Source of the DNA: Streptomyces iranensis
Lineage (GTDB): Bacteria; Actinomycetota; Actinomycetes; Streptomycetales; Streptomycetaceae
Reading direction: 5' to 3'
Assembly (NCBI RefSeq): GCF_017874715.1
Contig: NZ_JAGGLR010000001.1
Coordinates: 310,001 to 374,000, forward strand
Length of the DNA stretch: 64,000 nucleotides
The notes beneath the pieces are model-generated. The model did not search any database. It saw nothing but the letters and a program-made list of their open reading frames with translations, and was not told where the DNA came from. The position numbers and the translations under genes are program-made. Shown one piece after another: positions 56,861-64,000 of this stretch (positions within the stretch are counted from its first letter, which is position 1; every line of letters begins with the position of its first letter).

Positions 56861-57389
56861 CGGCCCGGCTCGGTCGCCGCGGACGGGCGCGGGGCTCAGC
56901 CCGGCTCGGTCGCCACGTACGGGGACGGGCCGGGGCCCGGGGCGGCGCTCAGCCCAGCTCGATCGCCACGTACAGGGACCGGGGCACAGCCCAGCTCGAT
57001 CGCCACGTACGCGTCCGGGCCTGGGACGCCGGGCGCAGCCCGGCTCGGTCGCCGCGCACGGGCGCGGGGCTCAGCTCAGCTCGGTCGCCACGTACGGGGA
57101 CGGGGCGGGGCCCGGGGCAGCGCTCAGCCCAGCTCGATCGCCACGTACAGGGACCGGGGCACAGACCAGCTCGGTCGCCACCTACGGGGGCGGGGCGGGG
57201 CCCGGGGCACCGCTCAGCCCAGCTCGATCGCCACATACAGGGCCCGGGGCGCAGTCCAGCTCGGTCGCCACGACGGGCCCGGGGTGCAGTTCAGCTCGGT
57301 CGCCACGCACGGGCCCGGGGCGCCGGGCGCGGTCCGGCTCGGTCGGCGCGGGCGGGGGCGGGGCTCAGCTCAGCTCGGTCGCCACGTAC
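56861..57389. repeat. degenerate array derived from the 3' end of the lipoprotein gene
   Basis: At least twelve intergenic copies of agctcggtcgccacgtac (variants gatcgccac, ggctcggtc) start near 56868, 56903, 56956, 56993, 57042, 57078, 57131, 57168, 57221, 57258, 57293 and 57336; the thirteenth (57372-57389) is the coding end of the lipoprotein gene, next to its stop (tca 57365). Spacing is 35-53 bp; a 90-bp higher-order unit recurs (57109-57183, 57199-57273). It occupies the whole 573-bp gap 56792-57364. Confidence 0.9.
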
Positions 57390-58639
57390 TTTCGCCACCG
57401 CGCCGTGAACTCCCGCATGCTCACCCCGAGTACCTTCCGCAGCGCCGACTCCACCGCCCCCGAGCGCTCATGCGCCCGGCCCACCGCGCGGTAGAAGTCG
57501 ACCAGCTTCTTCTCGCCCCATGTGTCGGCGATCAGGCGGCAGGCGAGCCAGCCCTGTTCATAGGCGCGGGAGAGGCGGTCGGGGTCGCTGCCGAAGCGGA
57601 AGTCGTCGTCGCGCGGGAGCGCGGTGGGCAGGTGCCCGGCGGTGACGGCGTCGGTGAGTTCGGGGGCGATCTGGCGGGGGGCGCGGCCCGGGGTGCGGTA
57701 GCCCACCCAGTCGGCGAAGCCCTCGGAGAGCCAGAGCGGGGTGGCGGCGCTGGTGGCGGTGCGGGTGGCCACATGGGCCGTCTCATGGGTGATCACGACG
57801 CGCCGGCCGAAGTCGCCGAGGACCTGGTACGCCTCGGGGTTGACGATCACGCGGTCGGCGGGGGTCTCGTCACCGGCCCCGCCGACCTCGCCGGTGGTGA
57901 CGGCGGCGATCCCGCGGTAGCCATCCGCGGAGGCGCCGAGCAGGGCGGCCATCCGGCCCAGGGAGGCGGGGACCTCGACCACGACGCGCCCGGCCCACTC
58001 ATGGGGCCAGACCTGGCCCAGGACGGGCACCGCCCGGTCCGCGGTGTCGGCGACCGCGCGCAGCACCCGCCGGTCCTGCCCGACGCCGAGGACGAGGCTG
58101 TGGGCGCCGCGCACGACGTCGACCGTGCCCTGGTCCCACAGCTGCTCCATACCGCGCTTGCCGTCCACCACACCGTCGTCGGAGGCGACGTACCACTGCC
58201 CGCCGCGCCGGGCGAGGGTGAGGTACTGGGCGGAGACGACCGGCGCGGTGTCGTACCCCTTCAGCCGGTACCGGAGTTCGACCTGCGCGGCGAGGCTGCG
58301 GCCGCCGACTCGCGCGGGCGCGAAGCCGCCGGTGCGCACCAGGCGGTAGGTCCAGGAGCGCAGCGGTACGGCGGACATCTGCCGGAACACCCGCCGCTGC
58401 TCGGTCAGGTAACCGGCCGAGCCGCGGTCGACGGTCGCGAGGAAGGCGTCCGCGTCCCGCTTCCGGACCGCCGCCGCCCGCTGGTCCAGCATGCGCTGCA
58501 CGGCCCGGCCGTCGCGCCCCTCGGGGTCGTCGGGCGCGGGGACGGGGCCGCAGCCGCTCAGCGCGGTCAGGGAGAACGCGCCCACCAGGGGCAGGCACAG
58601 CAGCGCCCGCCATCCGCCCGATCTCCACCGACCCGCCAC
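57365..58639 (-). CDS. lipoprotein with HExxH zinc metallopeptidase motif
   Basis: 424-residue probable lipoprotein: signal region LLCLPLVGAFSLTALSGCGPV with lipobox LSGC near residue 30. The C-terminal half contains ITHETAHVATR (HExxH, two His ligands) followed by LWLSEGFADWVGY (third ligand Glu), typical of gluzincin peptidases. The N-terminal part (LDQRAAAVRKRDADAFLATVD) has an SnoaL/NTF2-like look. The role is unknown. It is 31 bp from an NlpC/P60 gene. GTG 58639 has TACGAT ending seven bases upstream and no Shine-Dalgarno sequence, suggesting leaderless initiation. The 3' end seeds the large repeat array. Confidence 0.85.
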   Translation of the reverse strand: MAGRWRSGGWRALLCLPLVGAFSLTALSGCGPVPAPDDPEGRDGRAVQRMLDQRAAAVRKRDADAFLATVDRGSAGYLTEQRRVFRQMSAVPLRSWTYRLVRTGGFAPARVGGRSLAAQVELRYRLKGYDTAPVVSAQYLTLARRGGQWYVASDDGVVDGKRGMEQLWDQGTVDVVRGAHSLVLGVGQDRRVLRAVADTADRAVPVLGQVWPHEWAGRVVVEVPASLGRMAALLGASADGYRGIAAVTTGEVGGAGDETPADRVIVNPEAYQVLGDFGRRVVITHETAHVATRTATSAATPLWLSEGFADWVGYRTPGRAPRQIAPELTDAVTAGHLPTALPRDDDFRFGSDPDRLSRAYEQGWLACRLIADTWGEKKLVDFYRAVGRAHERSGAVESALRKVLGVSMREFTARWRKYVATELS

Positions 58640-58670
58640 GTCTTAGATCGTACGAGCCCGCGCGCCGGCT

Positions 58671-59816
58671 TCAGACCCGAGTGATGGAAGAGATCGGCAA
58701 CATGCCCACGGGGTCGTACCGGACCCGCGCCCCGGGGTAAGGGGCGTGGATCACCTGCCCGTTGCCCGCGTACATGGCCACATGGCTGGCGTCGGAGCGG
58801 TAGACCACCAGATCGCCGGGGCGGGCCTGGGACAGCGGCACCGGCTGCCCGGCGTGCGCCTGGGCCTGGGAGGTGCGCGGAATGGCCACTCCGGCGTGGG
58901 CGTAGGCCCATTGCATCAGCCCGGAGCAGTCGAAGGCGGTGGGACCGGCCTGGCCCCATGCGTACGGCAGCCCCAGGGCCGCCCGTGCCGCGCCGTACGC
59001 CGTGGCGGCCCGTCCCGAGGACGGCACGGCGTGCGGCCCTCCCTGCAGGCCCCCAGGGAGCTCGTCGGGGCCGTAACCGGAATCGGAACCGGAAGGGGAG
59101 CGGCCGCCAGGAAGGGCGCCCGGCGTCAGCCCGGCGAGGGCGCCGTGCTCCCGTCCGCCCGCCCGCGAGGCGCGGCGTGCGTAGTTCTCCCACTCCCCCG
59201 GCGGCAGCGCGTTCACCAGCCGCCGCGCCGTGGCCAGCCGGCGCTGGACCGCCCGCTTGTGGCGGGCCACCTCCTTACGGCTGTGCTCCAGCTTCACCAG
59301 CTTGGCCGCGGCCTCCGCGCGCTCCTGCCGCAGCGTCCGCTGGGCGCTCTGGAACACCCGCAGCTGGGCGGTCTGACGGCTGGTGATCCGCTCCAGGGTG
59401 GCGGCCCGGTCGAGGTACTGGGCCGGGTCCCCGGACAGCAGCAGGGCGAGGCCCGGGTCGATCCCGCCGGTGCGGTACTGCCCGCCCGCGAGGGCGCCGA
59501 GCGCCGTCCGCATCCGGTTGACCCGCCCCTGGCCGCGGGCGGCCCGGTCCTGGACCCGGCCGACCTGGCGGCGCAGGGCCTGGGCCCGCGTCTCCGCCGC
59601 GTTGTAGCGCTCGGTGGCCCGCTCGGCCTGGGCGTAGAGCGTGGCGATCCGGTCGCCGGCGGACCGGGCGGACGGACTGCCCGCCGGGTCGTGCGGCTCG
59701 GCACCGGCAGGCACGGCGGACAGCGCGGCGGCGGAGGCCACCGCGGCCGCCGAGGCGGCGGTCCAGACGGTGGCCCGGCCGGACCGGGGTTTCGCGACGC
59801 GGCGACAGGACGCCAT
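58671..59816 (-). CDS. secreted NlpC/P60 peptidoglycan endopeptidase
   Basis: 381-residue secreted cell-wall hydrolase. Signal peptide about residues 1-39 (ends SAVPAGA). A long coiled-coil region (residues 55-200, LYAQAERATERYNAAETRAQAL) and a Gly/Ser/Pro-rich linker precede the NlpC/P60 domain with catalytic Cys in AFDCSGLMQWAY, His in ASHVAMYAGNG and HAPYPGA. It should cleave D-Glu-DAP bonds. ATG 59816 has GGGAG eleven bases upstream. It is a paralogue of the next gene but lacks its riboswitch-like leader. Confidence 0.92.
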   Translation of the reverse strand: MASCRRVAKPRSGRATVWTAASAAAVASAAALSAVPAGAEPHDPAGSPSARSAGDRIATLYAQAERATERYNAAETRAQALRRQVGRVQDRAARGQGRVNRMRTALGALAGGQYRTGGIDPGLALLLSGDPAQYLDRAATLERITSRQTAQLRVFQSAQRTLRQERAEAAAKLVKLEHSRKEVARHKRAVQRRLATARRLVNALPPGEWENYARRASRAGGREHGALAGLTPGALPGGRSPSGSDSGYGPDELPGGLQGGPHAVPSSGRAATAYGAARAALGLPYAWGQAGPTAFDCSGLMQWAYAHAGVAIPRTSQAQAHAGQPVPLSQARPGDLVVYRSDASHVAMYAGNGQVIHAPYPGARVRYDPVGMLPISSITRV

Positions 59817-60036
59817 GGGAAGCCGCACTCCCTTCCGCAGTGTCGGGCTGAGAACTGCGGGCAGACAGTAGCCGCGGCGCCACCCACGGTCCAACGGCCG
59901 TGAGGTGCGGGCACACTGACGCCCCGCCGACTGACGCAGGTCACCGGCGGGGCGGGGGATCAGCGAGGGCGCTGGAGATTCGCCCGAAAGGATGGCAGTT
60001 GAGGCGGTTTGAAACCTGGTTCGCAGGCCTCCCGGA

Positions 60037-61062
60037 TCAGACCCGGACGCCGAACTGGAACGGCATGTTGTCCATCGACTCGTAGCGCACACCGGCACCG
60101 GGCTTGGGCGCGTGCAGCACCTGGCCGCCGCCCGCGTAGAGGCCTATGTGGTGCAGGTCGCCGTAGAAGAGCACCAGGTCGCCCGGCTTGAGCTCACCGC
60201 GGCTGATGCGGGTGCCGGCGTTCGCCTGGTCCTGGGAGATCCGCGGCAGCTGCACCCCGGCCTGCTGGTAGGCCCAGCCGGTGAGTCCGGAGCAGTCGAA
60301 GGAGGACGGACCGGTCGCGCCCCAGACGTACGGGAGGCCCATCTTCGTCTTGGCGGCGGCCAGCGCGGCGGCGGCACGCCCCGACTCGGGCACCTCGTTG
60401 CCGAGGTCGACGCGCTCGCTGGAGCGGTTGGCGCGCTCGGCGTCCTGGGCGGCCAGCTTGGCGCGCTCCTTGGCCGTGAGGGTGTTGAGAAGGTTCCGGG
60501 CCTTGGACAGCTTGCCCTGGATCTCGTCCTTCTTCTTGCCGAGCGCCTTACGGGTGTCGGCAAGGTCCTGCAGCTTGGTGGACGCCTCCTCGCGCTGCTG
60601 CTTGAGGGTGCGCTGCTTGTCGGCGATCTTCCGCAGGGACTCGGCCTGCTTGCCGCTCAGCTGGCTGAGGGTGGACGCCTTCTCGAGGTAGGTGTCCGGG
60701 TCGGAGGAGAGGAGCAGCTGCACCGAGGGGTCGATCCCACCGGAGCGGTACTGGGCGGTGGCCATCGAACCCAGGCCGTTGCGCAGCTTGTTCAGGTCCT
60801 CCTGGCCGCGCGCCACCTTGTCCTGGAGCTCGCCGACCTGCTTCTCCAGCTTCTGCTGCTTCTCCTTGGCGCCGTTGTACTTCTCGGTCGCCTGCTCCGC
60901 GTCTTCGTAGAGCTTGTCGACCTGCTCCTTGACGTCCTTCTTGTCCTGCTTCGGAGCGGCCTGGGCGGCCTGGGACGTGAGAGCGACGGCGGCGGCCGCG
61001 GTCGCGGTGAGGACGGTTACCCGAGTGCGGCTCGGCTGCTTGGGTCGACGGTGGGACGCCAC
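60037..61062 (-). CDS. secreted NlpC/P60 peptidoglycan endopeptidase, riboswitch-controlled
   Basis: 341-residue paralogue of the preceding gene. Signal peptide about 1-36 (ends QAAQA), a Lys/Glu-rich coiled coil (about 40-225, LYEDAEQATEKYNGAKEKQQ), and an NlpC/P60 domain with Cys in FDCSGLTGWAYQ, His in LHHIGLYAGGGQ and HAPKPGA. This is the Rpf-like-leader class in Streptomyces, where a c-di-AMP riboswitch represses expression. GTG 61062 has AAGGAG nine bases upstream. The structured leader at 61086-61195 supports this regulation. Confidence 0.93.
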   Translation of the reverse strand: MASHRRPKQPSRTRVTVLTATAAAAVALTSQAAQAAPKQDKKDVKEQVDKLYEDAEQATEKYNGAKEKQQKLEKQVGELQDKVARGQEDLNKLRNGLGSMATAQYRSGGIDPSVQLLLSSDPDTYLEKASTLSQLSGKQAESLRKIADKQRTLKQQREEASTKLQDLADTRKALGKKKDEIQGKLSKARNLLNTLTAKERAKLAAQDAERANRSSERVDLGNEVPESGRAAAALAAAKTKMGLPYVWGATGPSSFDCSGLTGWAYQQAGVQLPRISQDQANAGTRISRGELKPGDLVLFYGDLHHIGLYAGGGQVLHAPKPGAGVRYESMDNMPFQFGVRV

Positions 61063-61085
61063 GAAGGCGAGCTCCTTCTTCCTCC

Positions 61086-61195
61086 AGCCGCCTACCGGGA
61101 GTTGGGGGGTTGTGAAGCCCCGGCTCCGCGACAGGGCGCGGACTCGGCGGTACCTCCGCTGTCACCCCGGATGGGTGATCAACCGCGCGAAGGTT
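61086..61195 (-). ncRNA. probable ydaO/yuaA c-di-AMP riboswitch
   Basis: The minus-strand leader contains, in order, GGTTGATCACCC, CCGGGGTGACAGCGGAGG, TACCGCCGAGTCCG, TCGCGGAGCCGGGG, CCCGGTAGGCGG and CTGGAGGAAGAAGGAG just before the start. This matches what I recall of Streptomyces ydaO leaders of rpfA and NlpC/P60 genes; not verified by covariance model. Confidence 0.72.
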
Positions 61196-61265
61196 CGAGC
61201 TGACCATAGTGACCCCGCCGTGATCCGTTCAAATCCCGACGGCAAAAAAGTCGGTCCGCGAGGGC

Positions 61266-61280
61266 ATATTTTACAAATAT
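61266..61280. promoter_or_regulatory. AT-rich palindrome
   Basis: atattt-tac-aaatat is a perfect inverted repeat in DNA otherwise near 70% GC, about 200 bp upstream of the NlpC/P60 start. Candidate operator or nucleoid-protein site; binder unknown. Confidence 0.4.
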
Positions 61281-61312
61281 CGCACGGGCAGTGATGGTCG
61301 ATGACGCTCCGC

Positions 61313-61350
61313 TGACATCACAAGTGACCCGGGTCAGACTTGTGAAGTCA
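61313..61350 (-). terminator. terminator of the NYN gene or large operator
   Basis: tgacatcacaagt (61313-61325) and acttgtgaagtca (61338-61350) form 13-bp arms with one mismatch around gacccgggtcag. It lies 85 bp beyond the NYN gene stop. Confidence 0.6.
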
Positions 61351-61435
61351 TTCGAAGTGATTCGGGCACCTCGGCCGCGGAATGGAGAAACGGGGCAACC
61401 GGGGCACGCGGAGGGACGATTCGGGTCACGACGGC

Positions 61436-62797
61436 TCAGGAACGGGCAAGTCGCTTCAGCAGCAACGCCGAAGCCACGGGGCGCGCTCCGGCGCGGGCCA
61501 CCCCGTCGGCCACCTCGCGGTCGGTCGACACCACCACCACCGGACGGCCCGGCGGCTCGGCCCGCACCAGCTGCCGGATCAACTCGTCGGCCGTCACACC
61601 CGGCTTGCTGAACAGCACCCGCACCCCGCGCGGCGGCGCGAGCAGCACCGGAGCGGCCAGCTCCGCCCCGTCGAAGACACAGGTCATCTCCGCGCCCGTC
61701 TGGGCCGCGAGCACCGCCAGACCGCCCAGCAGCCGCAGCCGCTGCTTCTCCAACGGCATCGTGGGATAGCCGGTCTTGGTGACGTTGTAGCCGTCCACCA
61801 CCAGATGAGCCTGGGGCAGCGCGAGCAGCTGGTCCAGCAGCGCCGGGTCCATCTCCGACAGCGCCCTGGTCGCTATGTCCTTCGGCGTCATCTTCCCCGG
61901 CTCCACGGCGTCCACCGTGTCCGCCGGGCGCATCGACGCGGGCGGCAGGGCCAGTTCGCGCCGCAGCCCCTGCGCGGCGTCCAGCACCGTGTCCAGCAGC
62001 AGCCGCAGCCGCATGTCCTCCACGCTGCGCCCCTCGCGCACCGCCCGCCGGCTGGCCTCCAGCGCCGACTCCGCCTCCGCGAGCCGGGCCCGCAGCCGCC
62101 GCGCCTCGCTGTCCGCGGTGGCCTGACGGGTCGCCGCCTCCGACCGTACGGACTCCAGCTCCGTCTCGAGCTTGCGCAGCGCGGCCGCACCCCGCTTCAC
62201 ATCGCTCTGCGCGCTGCGCAGCTTGCGCTGGAGCACGTCGTTCTCCTTGCGGGCCGACTCCAGCTCGGTGCGCGTCCGCTCGGCCTCGTGCCGGGTGGCC
62301 GCCTTGGCCTCGGCGAGCTCCTCGCGCAGCCGCTGGAGCTCGCGCGCCGCCTCCTCACCGGCCCGCTCGGCGGAGGCCCGCTGGGCCTCCTCGCCCGCCG
62401 CCTCGACCAGCTTGACCCAGCCCACCGGGCGCAGCACATACGCCACCGCCGCGACATCCACCGGATCGGCCGCTGCGGGCGGCGAACCGCCCTCGATCGC
62501 CTCGGCCAGCTCCCGCTGGGTCTCCCGCAGCCGTCCCGCGATCCGCTGCCGGAAGACGGGGTCACTCTCCACCGCGGCGGCCATCGCGTTGCCCGCGAAC
62601 TTGGCGCGGCGGGTCGGGGTGAAACGGGCGTACTGCCGCAGCTGGGTGGGCAGCTCGGTGACCGTCAGACCGCCGAAGGCGTCCGCGACCAGCGCCACCA
62701 CGCGCCGTCGCACCCCTTCCGGCAGGGGGCGGTCCAGCGCCTCGGGGACGCCCTCGGCGTCACCGGCCGCCCCGGGGTCACCGGTCCGCTCCACCAC
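61436..62797 (-). CDS. NYN-domain (YacP-like) RNA-binding protein
   Basis: 453-residue protein. The C-terminal third is a NYN/PIN-like nuclease domain of YacP type: LVVDGYNVTKTGYP, CVFDGAELAAPV, VLFSKPGVTADELIRQLV and VVVVSTDREVADGV, giving the usual acidic residues. The N-terminal part is charged and the middle (about 140-265) is a long Glu/Ala/Arg coiled coil. YacP relatives act in RNA or rRNA processing. GTG 62797 has GGAG about nine bases upstream; a second GTG follows directly. Transcribed toward the NlpC/P60 genes. Confidence 0.85.
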   Translation of the reverse strand: MVERTGDPGAAGDAEGVPEALDRPLPEGVRRRVVALVADAFGGLTVTELPTQLRQYARFTPTRRAKFAGNAMAAAVESDPVFRQRIAGRLRETQRELAEAIEGGSPPAAADPVDVAAVAYVLRPVGWVKLVEAAGEEAQRASAERAGEEAARELQRLREELAEAKAATRHEAERTRTELESARKENDVLQRKLRSAQSDVKRGAAALRKLETELESVRSEAATRQATADSEARRLRARLAEAESALEASRRAVREGRSVEDMRLRLLLDTVLDAAQGLRRELALPPASMRPADTVDAVEPGKMTPKDIATRALSEMDPALLDQLLALPQAHLVVDGYNVTKTGYPTMPLEKQRLRLLGGLAVLAAQTGAEMTCVFDGAELAAPVLLAPPRGVRVLFSKPGVTADELIRQLVRAEPPGRPVVVVSTDREVADGVARAGARPVASALLLKRLARS

Positions 62798-62814
62798 CTG
62801 TCACCGCTCCGTTC

Positions 62815-63060
62815 TCAGGCGCTCTGGCCGGTGCTCGGACGATCCACTAGTTCGACCTGGTCGACCGCGTTGCACCAGCGACAACGCACTGACTCAATGG
62901 TCTCACTGAGCACCTCGCGTTCCTCGACTCTGGGTTCCCCCGCCAAGTCGAGATGCACATACTCCACGGCTCTGGTCGAGCGGGTCACATCGAACCGGGT
63001 GAGATTGCCGCACAGTGTGCAACGCCAGCGGGTCTGGGTGGTCGGCAGGGGCACGGCCAT
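62815..63060 (-). CDS. small zinc-ribbon protein of unknown function
   Basis: 81-residue protein with two CXXC knuckles, CTLCG (about residue 14) and CRWCN (about residue 60), probably a zinc ribbon. Between them TRFDVTRSTRAVEYVHLDL. Conserved in Streptomyces as I recall, function unknown; nucleic-acid binding is a guess. ATG 63060 has GAGGAT about ten bases upstream. Stop is 18 bp before the NYN gene on the same strand, so the two are probably cotranscribed. Confidence 0.8.
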   Translation of the reverse strand: MAVPLPTTQTRWRCTLCGNLTRFDVTRSTRAVEYVHLDLAGEPRVEEREVLSETIESVRCRWCNAVDQVELVDRPSTGQSA

Positions 63061-63213
63061 GGTTGCGGATCCTCGCTTCTCGGCTCGTCGGCGGCGTCCT
63101 GTAACCCTACGGCCTGAGCCCTGGCCCGTGCCGGGCCCGGTCCGCCCCCACGACCCGCCCGAGCGCGGCGAGGCGCTCTGTGGAGGTTGCGCCCGGTACG
63201 GAATGATCTGCCC

Positions 63214-63948
63214 ATGATCGAGACGTCGTCGGGGCGCCACCGCCCCTGGATGGCGGGGCCCGGCCGCCCCTGGATGACGTACGGCCTGATCGTCAGCTGC
63301 TGCCTGATCTTCGTCCTCGGACCGGCCTCGGGGCTCAACCCCGGCTATGGCTCGGGCGGGCGGCTGGTGGAGGCCCAGTCCACGTACTTCGAGCGCTGGG
63401 GGGTGGTGCCCAGCGCCCTGTGGAGCGGCGACCCCGATCAGCCGCTCGCCCCGCTGACCGCGCTCTTCGTGCACGGCAACTGGCTGCATCTGCTCGGAAA
63501 CATGCTGTTCCTGTATGTCTTCGGCGCGATGACCGAGGAGCGGATGGGCCGTTTCCAGTTCGCCGTCTTCTACCTCGCCACGGGCTATCTGGCGCTCCTC
63601 GGGTACGCCGCCGCCCACGCCGACTCGGCCCAGTCCCTGGTGGGCGCCTCCGGGGCCATCTCCGGGGTGCTCGGCGCCTTTCTGTGGCTATTCCCCCGGG
63701 CCCGGGTGACCAGCCTCTTCCCGTTCCTGCTCTTCCTCCCGCTGCGCTTTCCGGCGTGGGCGGTGCTGATCTTCTGGGTGGCCCTCCAGTGGCTGGCCGC
63801 CCGGCAGGCCGACGACCGCCCCGGCGTCGCCTATCTCGCCCATCTCGTGGGCTTCACGCTCGGCTTTCTCTACGCGTGGGCCCGGTTCGGGCGGACGGCT
63901 AGAGTGGGCGGCGCAGCCAGGCCCAGTGAGGGAGAAAGCCAGCCGTGA
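63214..63948 (+). CDS. rhomboid intramembrane serine protease
   Basis: 244-residue multi-helix membrane protein of the rhomboid family. Diagnostic features: HGNWLHLLGNMLFLYVFG (helix 2), catalytic Ser146 in GASGAISGVLG, and His210 in YLAHLVGFTLGFLYAW. Six helices are recognisable. It cleaves membrane proteins within or near the bilayer; substrate unknown. I use ATG 63214; TTG 63187 touches its GGAGG and is unsuitable. AATGAT ends six bases before the ATG, a possible leaderless -10. GTGA overlap couples it to the next gene. Confidence 0.93.
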   Translation: MIETSSGRHRPWMAGPGRPWMTYGLIVSCCLIFVLGPASGLNPGYGSGGRLVEAQSTYFERWGVVPSALWSGDPDQPLAPLTALFVHGNWLHLLGNMLFLYVFGAMTEERMGRFQFAVFYLATGYLALLGYAAAHADSAQSLVGASGAISGVLGAFLWLFPRARVTSLFPFLLFLPLRFPAWAVLIFWVALQWLAARQADDRPGVAYLAHLVGFTLGFLYAWARFGRTARVGGAARPSEGESQP

Positions 63949-64000
63949 TCACTTCGATCGTGCTCATCAAGACCAACGTGGACCAGATCCCGGAGACCGC
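63945..64000 (+). CDS. Lrp/AsnC (RAM) domain protein, start only
   Basis: The first 19 residues (MITSIVLIKTNVDQIPETA) of a protein cut by the right edge. This start fits the stand-alone Lrp/AsnC ligand-binding (RAM) family, which begins with VLIKT and a repeated IPE segment. GTG 63945 overlaps the rhomboid stop, and GGGAG lies about 11 bases upstream. Identification is from few residues. Confidence 0.65.
   Translation, partial: MITSIVLIKTNVDQIPET

Noticed and set aside
56861..57389. CRISPR-like array
   Set aside because: Repeat spacing varies (35-53 bp), spacers are themselves repeats, copies are degenerate and derive from the neighbouring gene; no cas gene is nearby.

Overview
The window is a high-GC actinobacterial chromosome segment, almost certainly Streptomyces. 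The evidence is GC-rich third positions, many GTG starts, long spurious antisense ORFs, the dcw cell-wall cluster in its actinobacterial order, BldB-like DUF397 and Scr1-family genes, and a trp leader with three Trp codons. From memory, the order follows the conserved core around SCO2087-SCO2140 of S. coelicolor, so this is core chromosome. I see no prophage, integrase, IS element, CRISPR array, rRNA or tRNA.

Layout. 1-7.6 kb (minus): mraY (cut by the left edge), murF, murE, ftsI, ftsL, rsmH, a tightly packed peptidoglycan and division operon. 8.0-13.6 kb (plus): beta-carbonic anhydrase, then an overlapping MoxR / DUF58 / transglutaminase operon. 13.8-16.1 kb (minus): DUF3040 membrane protein, methyltransferase, SAV_6107-type protein. 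16.3-21.7 kb (plus): degenerate ABC ATPase, YhgE/Pip membrane protein and TetR repressor behind a palindromic operator, then a phytoene-desaturase-like oxidoreductase. 21.9-26.8 kb (minus): Q/Y/G-rich membrane protein, metF, thiE, a small DNA-binding protein, an FAD/NAD oxidoreductase. 27.5-30.0 kb (plus): TPP riboswitch and thiO-thiS-thiG, which with thiE supply thiazole and couple it to the pyrimidine. 30.2-34.3 kb: SRPBCC protein, four-PASTA Ser/Thr kinase, endonuclease IV, and a His-rich membrane protein behind a CsoR-like copper operator. 34.4-37.5 kb: molybdopterin oxidoreductase, bacterioferritin, bacterioferritin-associated ferredoxin (iron box), class II DAHP synthase. 37.6-40.4 kb: HATPase / Scr1-family XRE / DUF397 trio, Uma2 nuclease, secreted protein. 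40.4-42.5 kb: trp attenuator and fused TrpE-TrpG, so shikimate entry and the tryptophan branch lie close together. 42.7-50.7 kb: phosphofructokinase, two-component system, acyltransferase, esterase, EEP hydrolase, glucokinase and its SCO2127-like neighbour. 50.8-56.8 kb: ArsA-like ATPase, SRPBCC, phosphoesterase, acyl-CoA ligase, GT4 mannosyltransferase. 57.4-64 kb: lipoprotein metallopeptidase, two NlpC/P60 hydrolases (one behind a probable c-di-AMP riboswitch), NYN-domain protein, zinc-ribbon protein, rhomboid, and the start of an Lrp/AsnC-type protein.

The most unusual feature is distributed. At about ten genes the stop codon lies inside, or directly beside, a short tandem array that runs into the 3' intergenic DNA, with later copies carrying a sense version of the stop. 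Unit lengths there are free (10, 19, 22, 33, about 36 bp). Separate minisatellites inside coding regions all have lengths divisible by three (15, 18, 21, 30 bp). A second theme is leaderless expression: several starts lie 6-7 nt after a TANNNT -10 box with no Shine-Dalgarno sequence.
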